Notes: generated by a model not told the origin, from the letters alone. DNA of 64,000 nucleotides from a virus (IMGVR_UViG_3300020176_000010:17141-81140), one strand, 5' to 3'; shown: positions 47,889-57,628, counted from the stretch's first letter. A program made the numbers and translations.

Positions 47889-48608
47889 ATGAGCAACATC
47901 ATCAAACCCACAGTCGGCCGCAAGGTCTGGTATCGCCCAAGTGAGGCTGACCAGCTCGGCCCAGCTCCAATGATTGTCACCAGCAATCAGCCGCTGGATG
48001 CCACGATCATTGCCGTGTGGAGCGACCGCATGGTGAACCTCTTGGTGACGGACTCCGTCGGGCGCCAGTTCCCCGTGCTGTCGGTGAGTCTGCTCCAGGG
48101 GGACGACAAGCCACACCTCGACCGAGAGGGCAAGCCGGCCGGCCGCTATGCCGAATGGATGCCCTACCAGAAGGCCCAGACTGAGGTGGTGAAGCCTGCG
48201 ACACAAAAGACGGAATCCGTCACGCTGGGCGCCATCGAGGATGCACTGATCCGCGGCATTGGCGTCTCCGCCGTGCACGTGGATACCGCCAGCATCTTCA
48301 ACCGCGAATGGAAGTTCCGTGAGCACAGCAAGCTGGAGCGGCTGGTCGAAAGCCAGGGTGCAGTGAACGGCAAGCTGTACTCCGCCATCAAGGAGGCGAT
48401 GGACAAGCTGGGTGAGATCCCAGAGAACGCAAGCCCCACGGTCAACGCCGCGTTCAACACGCTGCGCAAGGCCTTCTGGCTCGAGACGCCGGCGCCTGCC
48501 AATGCTGCGCCAGAGCGCGCGGTGCGTGTGTGTAGGTGCGGGCCCAACGAAGGTTGCACCGCTGGCTCTACGTGCATGACGTTCACTGGCGACCTGAAGG
48601 GGAGGTAA
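47889..48608 (+). CDS. Conserved phage protein of unknown function
   Basis: 239 residues from ATG 47889. The N-terminal ~95 residues (IIKPTVGRKVWYRPSE; AVWSDRMVNLLVTDSVG; EWMPYQKAQ) match a widespread phage module of unknown role. A C-terminal helical part (KLERLVESQGAVNGKLYSAI) and a Cys-rich tail (VCRCGPNEGCTAGSTCM) follow. It lies just before the small terminase gene. Confidence 0.7.
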   Translation: MSNIIKPTVGRKVWYRPSEADQLGPAPMIVTSNQPLDATIIAVWSDRMVNLLVTDSVGRQFPVLSVSLLQGDDKPHLDREGKPAGRYAEWMPYQKAQTEVVKPATQKTESVTLGAIEDALIRGIGVSAVHVDTASIFNREWKFREHSKLERLVESQGAVNGKLYSAIKEAMDKLGEIPENASPTVNAAFNTLRKAFWLETPAPANAAPERAVRVCRCGPNEGCTAGSTCMTFTGDLKGR

Positions 48609-48617
48609 GGGGTAGGC

Positions 48618-49238
48618 ATGGCTCGCAGAAGCAAGGACAACGCGATCGACTGGGATGCCCTCGAAAAGCAATACCGCATCGGTCAAAAGTCAAATAAGCA
48701 GCTGGGCGAGGAATACAACGTCGACCCAGCGACGATCGGCAGGCGGGCGAAGAAGTTCGGCTGGGTCGTCGACAAGTCGGAAGAGGTTGCTGCCGCAACG
48801 AATTCACTGCTGATCCAGGCTGCAAGCGGAACGTCAAATCCGAACGCAACCCCCTCTGCATTGGACATTAAAGCGGCCGCCCAGACCAACTTCACGGTGA
48901 TCATGGGGCACAGGGCTGGCCTGGCCAGACTGGCTAAGGTCAAGGACAAGATGCTCGACCACATCGAGTCGGCTGTTGAGGGTATGACGTCGGTCGATGA
49001 GATCGTCGCATTCGTGCGCAATGCAAGCGACGACGATGAGTCTGTTGGCAAGGCGCTGGAGATGCTCCGCAAGGCTGTCGGGCGTGGCGCATTAGTCGAT
49101 GACCTGAAGAAGCTCTCCGAGATCGATGAGAAGGTTCGCAAGGGTGAGCGCGAGGCGTTCGGCATCGACAAGGAAGGCGACAAGCCGGCCTTTGAGTACG
49201 AGGCTGTTCTGAGGCGCATCCGTGAGCTCAAAAAATGA
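48618..49238 (+). CDS. Terminase small subunit-like protein
   Basis: 206 residues. An N-terminal HTH (ALEKQYRIGQKSNKQLGEEY, VDPATIGRRAKKFGW) suits packaging-site recognition. A central helical region and a C-terminal segment ending VLRRIRELKK could form the oligomer and contact the large subunit. The position right before the large terminase supports the call, although sequence similarity to known small subunits is loose. Confidence 0.78.
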   Translation: MARRSKDNAIDWDALEKQYRIGQKSNKQLGEEYNVDPATIGRRAKKFGWVVDKSEEVAAATNSLLIQAASGTSNPNATPSALDIKAAAQTNFTVIMGHRAGLARLAKVKDKMLDHIESAVEGMTSVDEIVAFVRNASDDDESVGKALEMLRKAVGRGALVDDLKKLSEIDEKVRKGEREAFGIDKEGDKPAFEYEAVLRRIRELKK

Positions 49239-49382
49239 CCTCACACAGGCGCAGCTGAAGGAGCTGCTCAGATCAAGGTCAACGGCAAGCGCATTTATTT
49301 GGGCCTCTTTGTTGAGGCGGAGGATGCTCACCAGGCGTATTTGGCGGCGAAGCGTGAGCTGCACCCGTTTGGAAACCTATGA
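49239..49382 (+). pseudogene. Remnant of an HNH endonuclease AP2-like tail
   Basis: Between the terminase genes the frame ending TGA at 49380 encodes QIKVNGKRIYLGLFVEAEDA, then HQAYLAAKRELHPFGNL, the C-terminal AP2-type DNA-binding end of a homing HNH endonuclease. No start or nuclease half remains. Its stop overlaps the ATG of the large terminase. It marks an old homing event followed by loss. Confidence 0.8.
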
Positions 49383-50890
49383 CAGAACAAGAACAGGCCG
49401 AGTCGCTGGAGGTGCTTGCGAATGACCTCGAGGTCTTCTGTGCGTACTGCATGAAGATCAAGACGAAGTCTGGCTCGATGGTTCCATTCATTTGGAATAA
49501 GGCCCAGCAGATCGTTCACGAGATGCTTGAGAAGCAGCTGCGCGAGACCGGCAAGGTGCGCGCCCTGGTGCTCAAGTACCGCCAGGGCGGGATCTCGACC
49601 TACATTGCGGCGCGCTTCTATCACAAGGCGACGACGCAGGAAGGGCAGAACGTCTTCGTGGTTGCGCACGAGCAGAAGGCGACCGACAACCTGTTCTCGA
49701 TGGTCAAGCGGTATCACGACTACAACCCGCTGCCGGTTAGCACCGGCAACACCAATGCGAAAGAGCTGATCTTCGACAAGCTGGAAGGCGGATACAAGCT
49801 GGCCACAGCAGGCACCAAAGACGTCGGCCGCTCCAATACCGCGCAGATGCTGCACGGCTCAGAGTACGCATTCTGGGCAAATGCTCAGATGCACCTTGCC
49901 GGTATCGGCAGCACGATTGCCGATGTGGATGGCACGGAGATCATTCTTGAGTCGACGGCGAACGGCCTTGGCAACTCGTTTCATGAGCTATGGCAGGCAG
50001 CGGAGGCTGGACAAAACGAGTGGCTGCCGATCTTTTTGCCGTGGTTCATACAGCCCGAGTACCGAGCGAAGGTTCGACCCGACCTCGAGCTCACCACTGA
50101 GGACATCAAGTACCAGCAGGCGTACGGCCTGGACATGGAGCAGATGCAGTGGAGAGCGAACAAGATCTCCACGTATGGCAAGGGTTTCGAATGGCTGTTC
50201 AGTCAGGAGTTTCCGGCGACCGCGGCCGAAGCCTTCCAGACATCAACACAGAACCCGCTGATCTCTCCGAACGATGTGATGGAGGCGGTGAACAGCGGCT
50301 ACCGCGATCGAAGTGGGCCGCTGATCATTGGGTGCGATCCAGCCGAAGAGGGCGCTGACCGCACCGCGATCGTGTTCCGCCAGGGTCGCACGGTTTTCCG
50401 CATGGAGTATCACGAGCGCAAGCGGACGATGCAGATCGCTGGGATCCTGGCTGGCTACTGGCAAGAGTTCAAGCCAGACGCAATGTTCATCGACCGCATC
50501 GGCATCGGAGCTGGAATCTACGACCGGCTGCTGGAGCTGAACATTCCAGTGATTGGCGTGCACTCTGGCGAGCGAGCCAACGAAAGCGACATCTACGAGA
50601 ACAAGCGTGCCGAGATGTGGTGGCTGATGAAGGAGTGGATTGAAGACCACCCGAATCGACTTCCAAAAGACGCCGCCCTGATCGCAGACCTTATCGCCCC
50701 GCAACCGAAGGTCACCAGCAAGAGCAAGCGATTGCTCGAGTCAAAGGCCGACATGAAGAAGCGCGGCATCCGAAGCCCAGACGGTGGAGACGCCCTGGCG
50801 CTGACTTTTGCAGAACCTGTCGTGAGGCGGGATGAGAACTGGGGCGCGAGCTCCGGGGGCTACAAACCGGCAACACGAGTCGGCTACTGA
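49379..50890 (+). CDS. terL: Terminase large subunit
   Basis: 503 residues. The ATPase half has a Walker-A-like loop RALVLKYRQGGISTYIAA and a Walker-B-like strand GTEIILESTANG. The nuclease half has the acidic motifs LIIGCDPAEEGADRTA, DAMFIDRIGIGAGIYDRL and SPDGGDALALTF. It powers DNA packaging and cuts the concatemer. ATG 49379 overlaps the stop of the HNH remnant. Length and motif order are typical. Confidence 0.96.
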   Translation: MTEQEQAESLEVLANDLEVFCAYCMKIKTKSGSMVPFIWNKAQQIVHEMLEKQLRETGKVRALVLKYRQGGISTYIAARFYHKATTQEGQNVFVVAHEQKATDNLFSMVKRYHDYNPLPVSTGNTNAKELIFDKLEGGYKLATAGTKDVGRSNTAQMLHGSEYAFWANAQMHLAGIGSTIADVDGTEIILESTANGLGNSFHELWQAAEAGQNEWLPIFLPWFIQPEYRAKVRPDLELTTEDIKYQQAYGLDMEQMQWRANKISTYGKGFEWLFSQEFPATAAEAFQTSTQNPLISPNDVMEAVNSGYRDRSGPLIIGCDPAEEGADRTAIVFRQGRTVFRMEYHERKRTMQIAGILAGYWQEFKPDAMFIDRIGIGAGIYDRLLELNIPVIGVHSGERANESDIYENKRAEMWWLMKEWIEDHPNRLPKDAALIADLIAPQPKVTSKSKRLLESKADMKKRGIRSPDGGDALALTFAEPVVRRDENWGASSGGYKPATRVGY

Positions 50891-50899
50891 GGAACCACT

Positions 50900-51679
50900 A
50901 TGGCAACGACCACCGAAGATGATTTCGCCCGCACATGGAGAGAGGCTACAGCCCTCGACGGTGTTGAGCAGGCTGCAGGCGAGAAACCTGCAGAGCTGCC
51001 AACGACCACGGCGATGACGCCCGAGGAGCTCTACTCCACGACATGGAAGAACGAGCAGAACGGGTACTACAACACCAAGCCACTGCGGGTGGATGCCCCC
51101 ATCGCCGAGAAGCCCGTTGGCATCGATGTCCCAGTGGCCGAGAAGCCTGTCGGCACCATGGTTGAGCCAGAGGTTGAGTACGAGGTGCGCTGGACGGGCG
51201 GCACCGAGGCTGACGATGGCCAGACCGTACTGATCGACCCAAAGACTGGTCAGACGGTGAAGTCGTTCGCCGGCAAGCTGTTTGATGACGCCGAACTGGC
51301 AGGCAACAACCGCATGGCCGCTAGCAAAATCAGCGAGATGACTGGCTGGGCGGCTCCAGCAAAGCCTATGCCAAAGCCAGCCGCGGCCATCACGCCAGAT
51401 GCCGTGGAAATTGGTGGCGTCAATGGCAGCGCGAGCCCCGCCAGCGATGTTGTCGCAAAGCCTATGCCCAAGCAGCCTGTGGTTGATGCGGGCCCAGTGG
51501 CGACTCCAATGCCAAAGAAGCCTGCGACATATACGGGCTCGTCTGGCGTTTCCATGACTGGAGCTCAGAGTGGCTTCGGCTGGGGCCGCGACATCGCGAA
51601 CGGCGTGGCGCAGCGGCAGCCCGCAGGAGACGCTGGAATGGCGGATAGCTACGAACAAGCCTGGAAGGATCAAGCGTGA
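50900..51679 (+). CDS. Low-complexity protein between terminase and portal
   Basis: 259 residues with repeats of APAKPMPKPA, VAKPMPKQP and ATPMPKKP type and another pair, IAEKPVG and VAEKPVG. Such Pro/Lys-rich sequence suggests an extended, disordered protein. Short structured parts are EEVRWTGG-like (EYEVRWTGGTEADDGQTVLI). The end overlaps the portal start as GTGA. A head-assembly or portal-associated role is inferred from position. Confidence 0.7.
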   Translation: MATTTEDDFARTWREATALDGVEQAAGEKPAELPTTTAMTPEELYSTTWKNEQNGYYNTKPLRVDAPIAEKPVGIDVPVAEKPVGTMVEPEVEYEVRWTGGTEADDGQTVLIDPKTGQTVKSFAGKLFDDAELAGNNRMAASKISEMTGWAAPAKPMPKPAAAITPDAVEIGGVNGSASPASDVVAKPMPKQPVVDAGPVATPMPKKPATYTGSSGVSMTGAQSGFGWGRDIANGVAQRQPAGDAGMADSYEQAWKDQA

Positions 51680-54063
51680 CCCAAACACTGAGCCCTGACG
51701 AGATCGAATTCGCTGCGGCTCATGTGGAGGCCGTGAAGGAAGACGAGACCGGCGCCAAGATGCACTTGAGCACCCTTGGCGCTCTGCTGCAACGCGAGTT
51801 CGGGCAGGCTGAAAACGATCGCCGAATGACCGAGGAGCGCTGGCTGAAGGACATTCGCCAGTACCGCGGCAAGTACGACCCTGACGTCGAGCGCAGCATC
51901 GGCAACCGCTCCAGGGCCTTTGTGCGCAAGACGCGCGTGAAGGTCAAGACGGTGGACAGCCGCGTGGCCGACCTGCTCTTCCCCGCTGGCAGCGAGAAGA
52001 ACTGGTCCTGCGACCCAACGCCGAAGCCCAGCATTGCCGAGGACTCGCGCAGGCAGATCGCGGCGCAGCTGGCCCAGGCTTCGGGTGGCCAGCCTCCATC
52101 ACAGCAGGCGCTCGATGAGGCCGTTCTGGCCGTGGCCAAGGAGTCCGCCAAGCGGATGACCAAGACCATCGAGGACCAGCTGATCGAGGCGCGCTACAAG
52201 GACGCCTGCGTGAAGGCGGTGCACTCTGGCAACCTGTATGGCACCGGTGTGCTGAAGGGCCCACTGGTCGAGCGCAAGGTGCGCACGCGGTTCCGCCACG
52301 TTGTGAAGACCGTGATGGGAGCTGGCGGCCAGCCAACCCAGGTGCAAGCCTGGGAGCAGTACAACGAGTCGTACGTGGTGCCGTTCGTGGACTACGTGCC
52401 GCTCTGGCGCTTCTACCCCGACATGGCCGCCACAACGCTGGACCAATGCCGGTACGTGTACGAGCGCCACAGCATGGCCAAGCACGAGGTGCTGGCGCTG
52501 ACCAAGCGCAAGTCGTTTGACGCGCAGAAGATCGTCGACTACGTGAAGGCGAACCCAGATGGATCTGTGGTCGCCCGGTACTACGACAACGAGCTCAAGA
52601 GCATTGGCGAGCGCGAGGCCACACAGGCCAGCGCATTCGGCCAGTACGAGGTGCTTGAGCGCTGGGGGTGGATCGATGGCCAGCACCTGAAGGATGCTGG
52701 CGTGGATGTGCCAGAGGCGCGCATTCACGAGACGTTCTTCAGCAACGTGTGGATGCTGCCAGGCGGGTGCGTGATCAAGGCCGCGATTCAGCCGATCAAC
52801 GGCGTGACGTGGCCCTACCACATGTACTACTTCGACAAGGACGAGACATCGATCTTTGGCGAAGGGCTGGCATCGATCATGCGCGACGACCAGGAGATGC
52901 TGAACGCCGCTGTTCGATTGATGATCGACAACGCCGCCATCTCCTCTGGCCCGCAGCTTGAGATCGCGGTTGGCCTGCTGTCGGCCATGGAGAATGTGGA
53001 CGAGATTGTCCCGTGGAAGGTGTGGAAGCGGAATCGCGAAAGCCCGGGTCAGCGCGCCATCCATGTGGTGGACCTACCAAGCCGCGTGAACGAGCTCTCC
53101 GCCATGGCGCAGATGTTCGAGGCGAACGCCGACGAGGTCACCGCGATCCCGCGTTACATGACGGGCGAGAATGCAACCACTGGCGCCGCCGGTACGGCTG
53201 CAGGCATGTCGATGCTGATGGCCGCTGCCAACATCGTGATCAAGGATCTGATCACCAGCTGGGATGAGGGCGTGACCCGGCCCTTCATCCAGGCGATGTA
53301 CAGCTGGAACATGCAGTTCAACCAGGACAACAGCATCAAGGGCGACTACGACGTCAAGGCACGCGGTACTGCAAGCCTGGTGGCCAAGGAGGTGCGAGCC
53401 CGTCAGCTCAACGAGTTTGCTGCGATGGCAAGCGATCCGCAGGACGCCCCGTTCATCAAGCGCCACAAGCTTCTGCTGCAGCGCGCGGAGGCCAACGAGC
53501 TGTCCGACGCTGTCAAGACCGAAGATGAGGTCAAAGCTGAACAGGAAAGCGAGCAGGCCAAGCAGGCCGCAGATCTCCAGCAACAGCTGGTGCAGGCGCA
53601 GCTGAAAGAGGCGCAAGGACGTGCCGAGAAGATCGTGGCCGAGGCCGAGGTCGCGCGGCGCAAGTCGGAAGAGATTCTGGCCAACATCGACCTACTGGTC
53701 GCCAAGAAGGTCAGCGAGAAGGTCAGCGCCGTGTATGCAGCGCTGCAGGCTGGTGGTGTAGCAACCAACAGCCCCTACACCGCGCCAGCTGGCGACGAGA
53801 TCCTGCAGAGCTCAGGGTGGGAAGACGAGAACGGCGACCCAACGGTGGCCATGCTCAACGGCCCGCCCGTGCAGCAACTGCAGGGCACTCAGCAGCTGGT
53901 CGGCAGGGGGCAGTCATTCCAGACTCAGCTGCGCGGCACAACGACGGTAGAGGCCGATGTGGCCGCAGCTCAGTCCCAGCAGCAACCATCCGCAGGCCAG
54001 CCGCAGCCAGCCACCGGCATGGTCGGCGTGCAGCAGGGTATTGAGACCACGAGGATCGACTGA
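51676..54063 (+). CDS. Portal protein
   Basis: 795 residues from GTG 51676. The podovirus-type portal signature includes ERWLKDIRQYRGKYDPDVER, IGNRSRAFVRKTRVKVKTVD, VDYVPLWRFYPDMAATTLDQ, and ITSWDEGVTRPFIQAMYSWN. The C-terminal ~250 residues are a helical barrel-like region rich in Gln and Ala (QQQLVQAQLKEAQGRAEKIV). It forms the ring through which DNA enters the capsid. It follows terL as expected. Confidence 0.93.
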   Translation: MTQTLSPDEIEFAAAHVEAVKEDETGAKMHLSTLGALLQREFGQAENDRRMTEERWLKDIRQYRGKYDPDVERSIGNRSRAFVRKTRVKVKTVDSRVADLLFPAGSEKNWSCDPTPKPSIAEDSRRQIAAQLAQASGGQPPSQQALDEAVLAVAKESAKRMTKTIEDQLIEARYKDACVKAVHSGNLYGTGVLKGPLVERKVRTRFRHVVKTVMGAGGQPTQVQAWEQYNESYVVPFVDYVPLWRFYPDMAATTLDQCRYVYERHSMAKHEVLALTKRKSFDAQKIVDYVKANPDGSVVARYYDNELKSIGEREATQASAFGQYEVLERWGWIDGQHLKDAGVDVPEARIHETFFSNVWMLPGGCVIKAAIQPINGVTWPYHMYYFDKDETSIFGEGLASIMRDDQEMLNAAVRLMIDNAAISSGPQLEIAVGLLSAMENVDEIVPWKVWKRNRESPGQRAIHVVDLPSRVNELSAMAQMFEANADEVTAIPRYMTGENATTGAAGTAAGMSMLMAAANIVIKDLITSWDEGVTRPFIQAMYSWNMQFNQDNSIKGDYDVKARGTASLVAKEVRARQLNEFAAMASDPQDAPFIKRHKLLLQRAEANELSDAVKTEDEVKAEQESEQAKQAADLQQQLVQAQLKEAQGRAEKIVAEAEVARRKSEEILANIDLLVAKKVSEKVSAVYAALQAGGVATNSPYTAPAGDEILQSSGWEDENGDPTVAMLNGPPVQQLQGTQQLVGRGQSFQTQLRGTTTVEADVAAAQSQQQPSAGQPQPATGMVGVQQGIETTRID

Positions 54064-54305
54064 TGGATAGCGAGCCAATGATCCGCGGCAGGATTGCATC
54101 GGCGGTCGCTCTCGTGCGCGAGTACGAGGGCACCCCGGTGCACCGCGCCTTCTTGGAGCTCTTTGGGGCCCTCGAGGACGATTACATGCGGCGCCTGATG
54201 ACGGTGACCGTTGAAGAGTTGGCGCGAACGCAAGCGGCACTGCACCAGGTTTTGGAGCTGCAGCGAGCATCCGTCAAGGATGGCCAGTCTGATGGACGCA
54301 TTTGA
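54063..54305 (+). CDS. Small hypothetical head-region protein
   Basis: 80 residues, helical (RIASAVALVREYEGTPVHRA; RRLMTVTVEELARTQAALHQ). It overlaps the portal stop as TGATG-type coupling and precedes the scaffold gene by 72 bases. Probably a minor assembly protein; unproven. Confidence 0.7.
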   Translation: MDSEPMIRGRIASAVALVREYEGTPVHRAFLELFGALEDDYMRRLMTVTVEELARTQAALHQVLELQRASVKDGQSDGRI

Positions 54306-54377
54306 TTTTTTGAGCCCCGGGGAAGCCGGGCAACAACGCCGGGCGAACCGGCATTCCCTGGAACGAAAGGAACCGCA

Positions 54378-55412
54378 ATGGCAATGACCGAAGAACAGCT
54401 GCGCAAACAAGAAGAAGAGTTTGCTGCAGCCTACGGCGAAGACGAACAGAAGCCCGACGAGCAGACTGAAGACGCAGCCTTCGGCATCGACCCAGAGCCC
54501 GCGTCGGAAGGCGATAAGGAGGCTGTGGTCGTGGTGGCTGACGGCGAGCAGTTGCAAGAGGCTGCCGGCGAAGCTGCCGCAGACGAAACCTCCAAGGCCG
54601 AGACCGATGCGGCAAACGCAGAGGCCCAAAACACTGGCGACAACGAGGTGATCGACACAGCAGCCGCTGCGCCCGAGTCACCAGCTGTTGACGTCGACAA
54701 GGAAACCCAGCGACTGAAGTCCTGGGAGGGTCGTCTCAAGGCTCGCGCCAAAGAGCTTGGCATGAGCCTGGACGAGGGTGGCGAAGTCGAGAACGCTGGC
54801 TCCGAGGCCCTCGAGGAGGTCGCAGACAAGGCAGAGGCCGCAGGCGACACCGAGAAGGCTGCCGCAGCAGAGCAGGCTGCTGATGCAGTTGAGTCTGGCG
54901 CAATGTCGTTCGAGCAGGCCATCAAGGCGCTGTCCGAAGACTTCGGCGACGAGTTCGTCAAGATGATCGAGGCCGTGGCCGCCAAGGCTGCAGCCGACGC
55001 CGCGTCCAAGACTGCCGACGGCAAGCTGGGCGAGCTGGGCAAGACGGTCGAAGAGATCATCGCCCACATCGGCGACAGCCAGCAGCGCGCGCACTTCGAG
55101 GCCATTGCTGACGCGCACCCAGACTTCAACGACCTCAAGGACTCGCCAGAGTTCAAGGAGTTCGTGAAGGCCTACGCCGATGGCGAGAAGATCGCCAACG
55201 AAGGCTCCGCCCGCCAGGTCATCAAGATGCTGACGGCCTTCAAGGAAGGCGCCAAGAACGCCGAGCAACCAGCCGAGAAGGCTGCACCAACCGAGGCCCC
55301 TGTGGACACCGCGGCAATGGATGCAGCAGAAGGCGTGCGCTCCGGTGGCCTGCGACTGCCTGAAGAGCCTGTCGAATCTGGCGACTACGCGGCGGCCTGG
55401 TCCGAGGCGTAA
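54378..55412 (+). CDS. Scaffolding protein
   Basis: 344 residues, very acidic (EEFAAAYGEDEQKPDEQTED; AAEQAADAVESGAMSFEQAI) with a helical middle and a C-terminal region FEAIADAHPDFNDLKDSPEF. Acidic, helical proteins between portal and capsid genes are usually scaffolds that guide capsid assembly and then leave or are cleaved. Some N4- and Bcep22-type relatives look the same (recall). Confidence 0.82.
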   Translation: MAMTEEQLRKQEEEFAAAYGEDEQKPDEQTEDAAFGIDPEPASEGDKEAVVVVADGEQLQEAAGEAAADETSKAETDAANAEAQNTGDNEVIDTAAAAPESPAVDVDKETQRLKSWEGRLKARAKELGMSLDEGGEVENAGSEALEEVADKAEAAGDTEKAAAAEQAADAVESGAMSFEQAIKALSEDFGDEFVKMIEAVAAKAAADAASKTADGKLGELGKTVEEIIAHIGDSQQRAHFEAIADAHPDFNDLKDSPEFKEFVKAYADGEKIANEGSARQVIKMLTAFKEGAKNAEQPAEKAAPTEAPVDTAAMDAAEGVRSGGLRLPEEPVESGDYAAAWSEA

Positions 55413-55690
55413 CAGCTGACCCACCATGCGTGGGCACAGTATCTGAGCCCGTTGCGCACCCAGCGCAGCGAGCTCTGTCCGATCTCCTCACGAGACCGCC
55501 GTTGCAGGTGCGGCGGACACCAATCACCTGCGATTTGGAGCACGACGAACCAGTCGCGCTGGATGACACCACGGGACACGCGCAAGCGCCCCGGGCACGG
55601 TGTCGAATGTCTGGCATACGGCAATCGGGAAAGTCTTAGCGCTCCTTTTGAAAGCACTTCAAGAGTAACTGCCAACGAAAGGAATTTGTT
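55413..55690 (+). other. Gene-free leader before the capsid gene
   Basis: The 278 bases between scaffold and capsid hold no frame with a convincing start or family match. AAAGGA at 55677-55682 is the capsid ribosome site. No clear intrinsic terminator or promoter is seen. Short frames on either strand have no recognisable homology. Confidence 0.5.
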
Positions 55691-56674
55691 ATGGCACAAA
55701 CCAACTACGGCGATATTTCGCCCCGCACCGCCGCCTATGCACAGAAGGATCTGTTGAAGCGCGGCATCCCCTTCCTGGTGATCGAGAAGTTCGGTCAGGC
55801 CAACCAGGTGCCCAGCAACGCGACCAAGGTGACGAAGTTCCGTCGCTACACCGCGCTGTCCAACACACCCAACGCCCTGGTCGAAGGCGTGACGCCCGCC
55901 GGTCAAACCCTGACCCACACGGACATCACCGCCACGCTGACCCAGTTCGGCGACAAGATCACGATCACCGACGTGATCATGGACACCCACGAGGACGACG
56001 TCCTCAAGGAGGCCACCGCACTGCTGGGCGAGCAAGCCGCGCAGATGATCGAGAAGATGCGCTTCGGCATCCTCAAGGCCGGCACCAACGTGATCTTCGC
56101 CAACGGCACCCAGCGCACGGACGTGAACACGGCTGTGACCCTGGCCCTGCAGCGTCGCGCCGTGCGTGCCTTGAAGCGTCAGAATGCGCGCCCGATCACC
56201 TCGATCGTGCGCTCCACGCCCGCCTACGGCACTGAGGCTGTGGCTCCCGGCTTCGTTGGCCTGATCCACCCCGACTGCGCCAACGACGTACGCAACCTGG
56301 TTGGCTTCACGCCCGCCGAGAAGTACGGCTCTGTGACCCCCTGGGAGAACGAGCTGGGCAAGTGCGAAGACGTGCGCTACGTGGAATCGACCATCTTCGA
56401 ACCCTGGCAGAACGCTGGCGGCGCGAAGGGCACGATGCTGTCCACCGGCGGCACGAACGCTGACGTGTACCCGATCCTGTACCTGGGTCGCGATGCATAC
56501 GGCATCACCGCGCTGAAGGGCATGTTCTCGATCACCCCCATGGTCGTGAACCCCAAGCCTTCCGACTCCGACCCTCTGGCCCAGCGCGGCCATGTGGGCT
56601 GGAAGACCATGCAGACCGCTCAGATCCTGAACGACGCCTGGCAAGTTCGCGTGGAAGTTGGGGCGACCGCCTAA
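55691..56674 (+). CDS. Major capsid protein, N4-gp56 family
   Basis: 327 residues. Typical family features are MAQTNYGDISPRTAAYAQKD, GVTPAGQTLTHTDITATLTQ, FGDKITITDVIMDTHEDDVL, and GFVGLIHPDCANDVRNL. This fold is HK97-like. AAAGGA lies eight bases upstream of the ATG. It would be the most abundant virion protein, made after the scaffold. An HNH gene follows it directly. Confidence 0.95.
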   Translation: MAQTNYGDISPRTAAYAQKDLLKRGIPFLVIEKFGQANQVPSNATKVTKFRRYTALSNTPNALVEGVTPAGQTLTHTDITATLTQFGDKITITDVIMDTHEDDVLKEATALLGEQAAQMIEKMRFGILKAGTNVIFANGTQRTDVNTAVTLALQRRAVRALKRQNARPITSIVRSTPAYGTEAVAPGFVGLIHPDCANDVRNLVGFTPAEKYGSVTPWENELGKCEDVRYVESTIFEPWQNAGGAKGTMLSTGGTNADVYPILYLGRDAYGITALKGMFSITPMVVNPKPSDSDPLAQRGHVGWKTMQTAQILNDAWQVRVEVGATA

Positions 56675-56730
56675 TGATTGATTTCGCATGAGTTGATCTC
56701 CAGGATACAATGTTGTCCTGGAGGTCTCTT

Positions 56731-57534
56731 GTGCCAATGAAAATCTGCGAGTGCTGCGGCACTCAGTTCCACGCAAGGCTCTCGGCAACGAGGACTTGCG
56801 GTGTTGCGTGTCGCAACAGGTTGATCGCGGCCGAGAAGGCGGAGAAGCACAAGAGCACAAAGGCGTGCCCCGTGTGCAAATCCGACTTCGAGGTCACTGG
56901 CGCCAACCCGCACCAACAAACATGCTCGAAGGAGTGCTCGTACAAGCTGCGCGGTGAAAATCGCTCAGATCGCGTCGACATGAAGTGCGCCACCTGCGGC
57001 AATGTCTTTGCCGCCCTGCGCAGCAAGGCTGAGCGAGGCGGTCCGCTGTATTGCTCGAAGGCGTGCTTTTACGAGCGCAACAAGGCGGCCATGACAAGGC
57101 AGTGTGAGTGTTGCGGACAGAGTTTCAGCTCCCCGCCAAGCCATTCGCACGTCAAGACATGCTCGCAGGAGTGCGGCTACAAAATCTCCTCCGGAGAGAA
57201 CAAGCCGAACTACAAAGGATTGACCGAGCTGGTCGTTATTGACGGCGTCAAGAAGTCCAGGCGAACAGCCTACGGCTCTGGCGTCCATAACACGATGAGG
57301 CGAGTGTCGATCGCTCTTGCGACTCCATCCTGGGCAAGCCAGGAAAAGATTCGCAAGATCTACGAGCTGCGCGCAAAGATCGACGAGATGACTGGCATCA
57401 AACACCACGTTGACCACGTCGTTCCATTGAACAGCAAGCTGGTGTGCGGACTGCACAACGAGTTCAATCTGGCTGTAATGCTGGGCGCTGAAAACGTGCG
57501 GAAGAACAACAGGCATTGGCCTGACATGTGGTGA
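56731..57534 (+). CDS. Zinc-finger HNH homing endonuclease after the capsid gene
   Basis: 267 residues from GTG 56731, six bases after GGAGG. It has four tandem cysteine units (CECCG...CGVAC, CPVCK...CSKEC, CATCG...CSKAC, CECCG...CSQEC), which probably read DNA. The C-terminal HNH-type core is KHHVDHVVPLNSKLVCGLHN, then EFNLAVMLGAENVRKNN. It sits between capsid and the next virion gene. Its GGAGG-N6-GTG start is like that of the GIY-YIG gene at 3732. Confidence 0.9.
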   Translation: MPMKICECCGTQFHARLSATRTCGVACRNRLIAAEKAEKHKSTKACPVCKSDFEVTGANPHQQTCSKECSYKLRGENRSDRVDMKCATCGNVFAALRSKAERGGPLYCSKACFYERNKAAMTRQCECCGQSFSSPPSHSHVKTCSQECGYKISSGENKPNYKGLTELVVIDGVKKSRRTAYGSGVHNTMRRVSIALATPSWASQEKIRKIYELRAKIDEMTGIKHHVDHVVPLNSKLVCGLHNEFNLAVMLGAENVRKNNRHWPDMW

Positions 57535-57553
57535 CACGCGCCACACAAACCCA

Positions 57554-57577
57554 ACGGGGCCTTCGGGCCCTTTTTGC
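57554..57577 (+). terminator. Intrinsic terminator after the capsid/HNH unit
   Basis: GGGCC-ttc-GGGCCC is followed by TTTTTG. It would uncouple the very highly expressed capsid gene from the downstream genes. Confidence 0.85.
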
Positions 57578-57628
57578 TTTCTGGGATCCGGGAGGCATCA
57601 CATCGCGACAACGTAGCGAAGGAACACT

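Noticed and set aside
55385-56860. Minus-strand open frame of 491 codons opposite the capsid gene
   Set aside because: Antisense to a well-supported major capsid protein; no homology seen.
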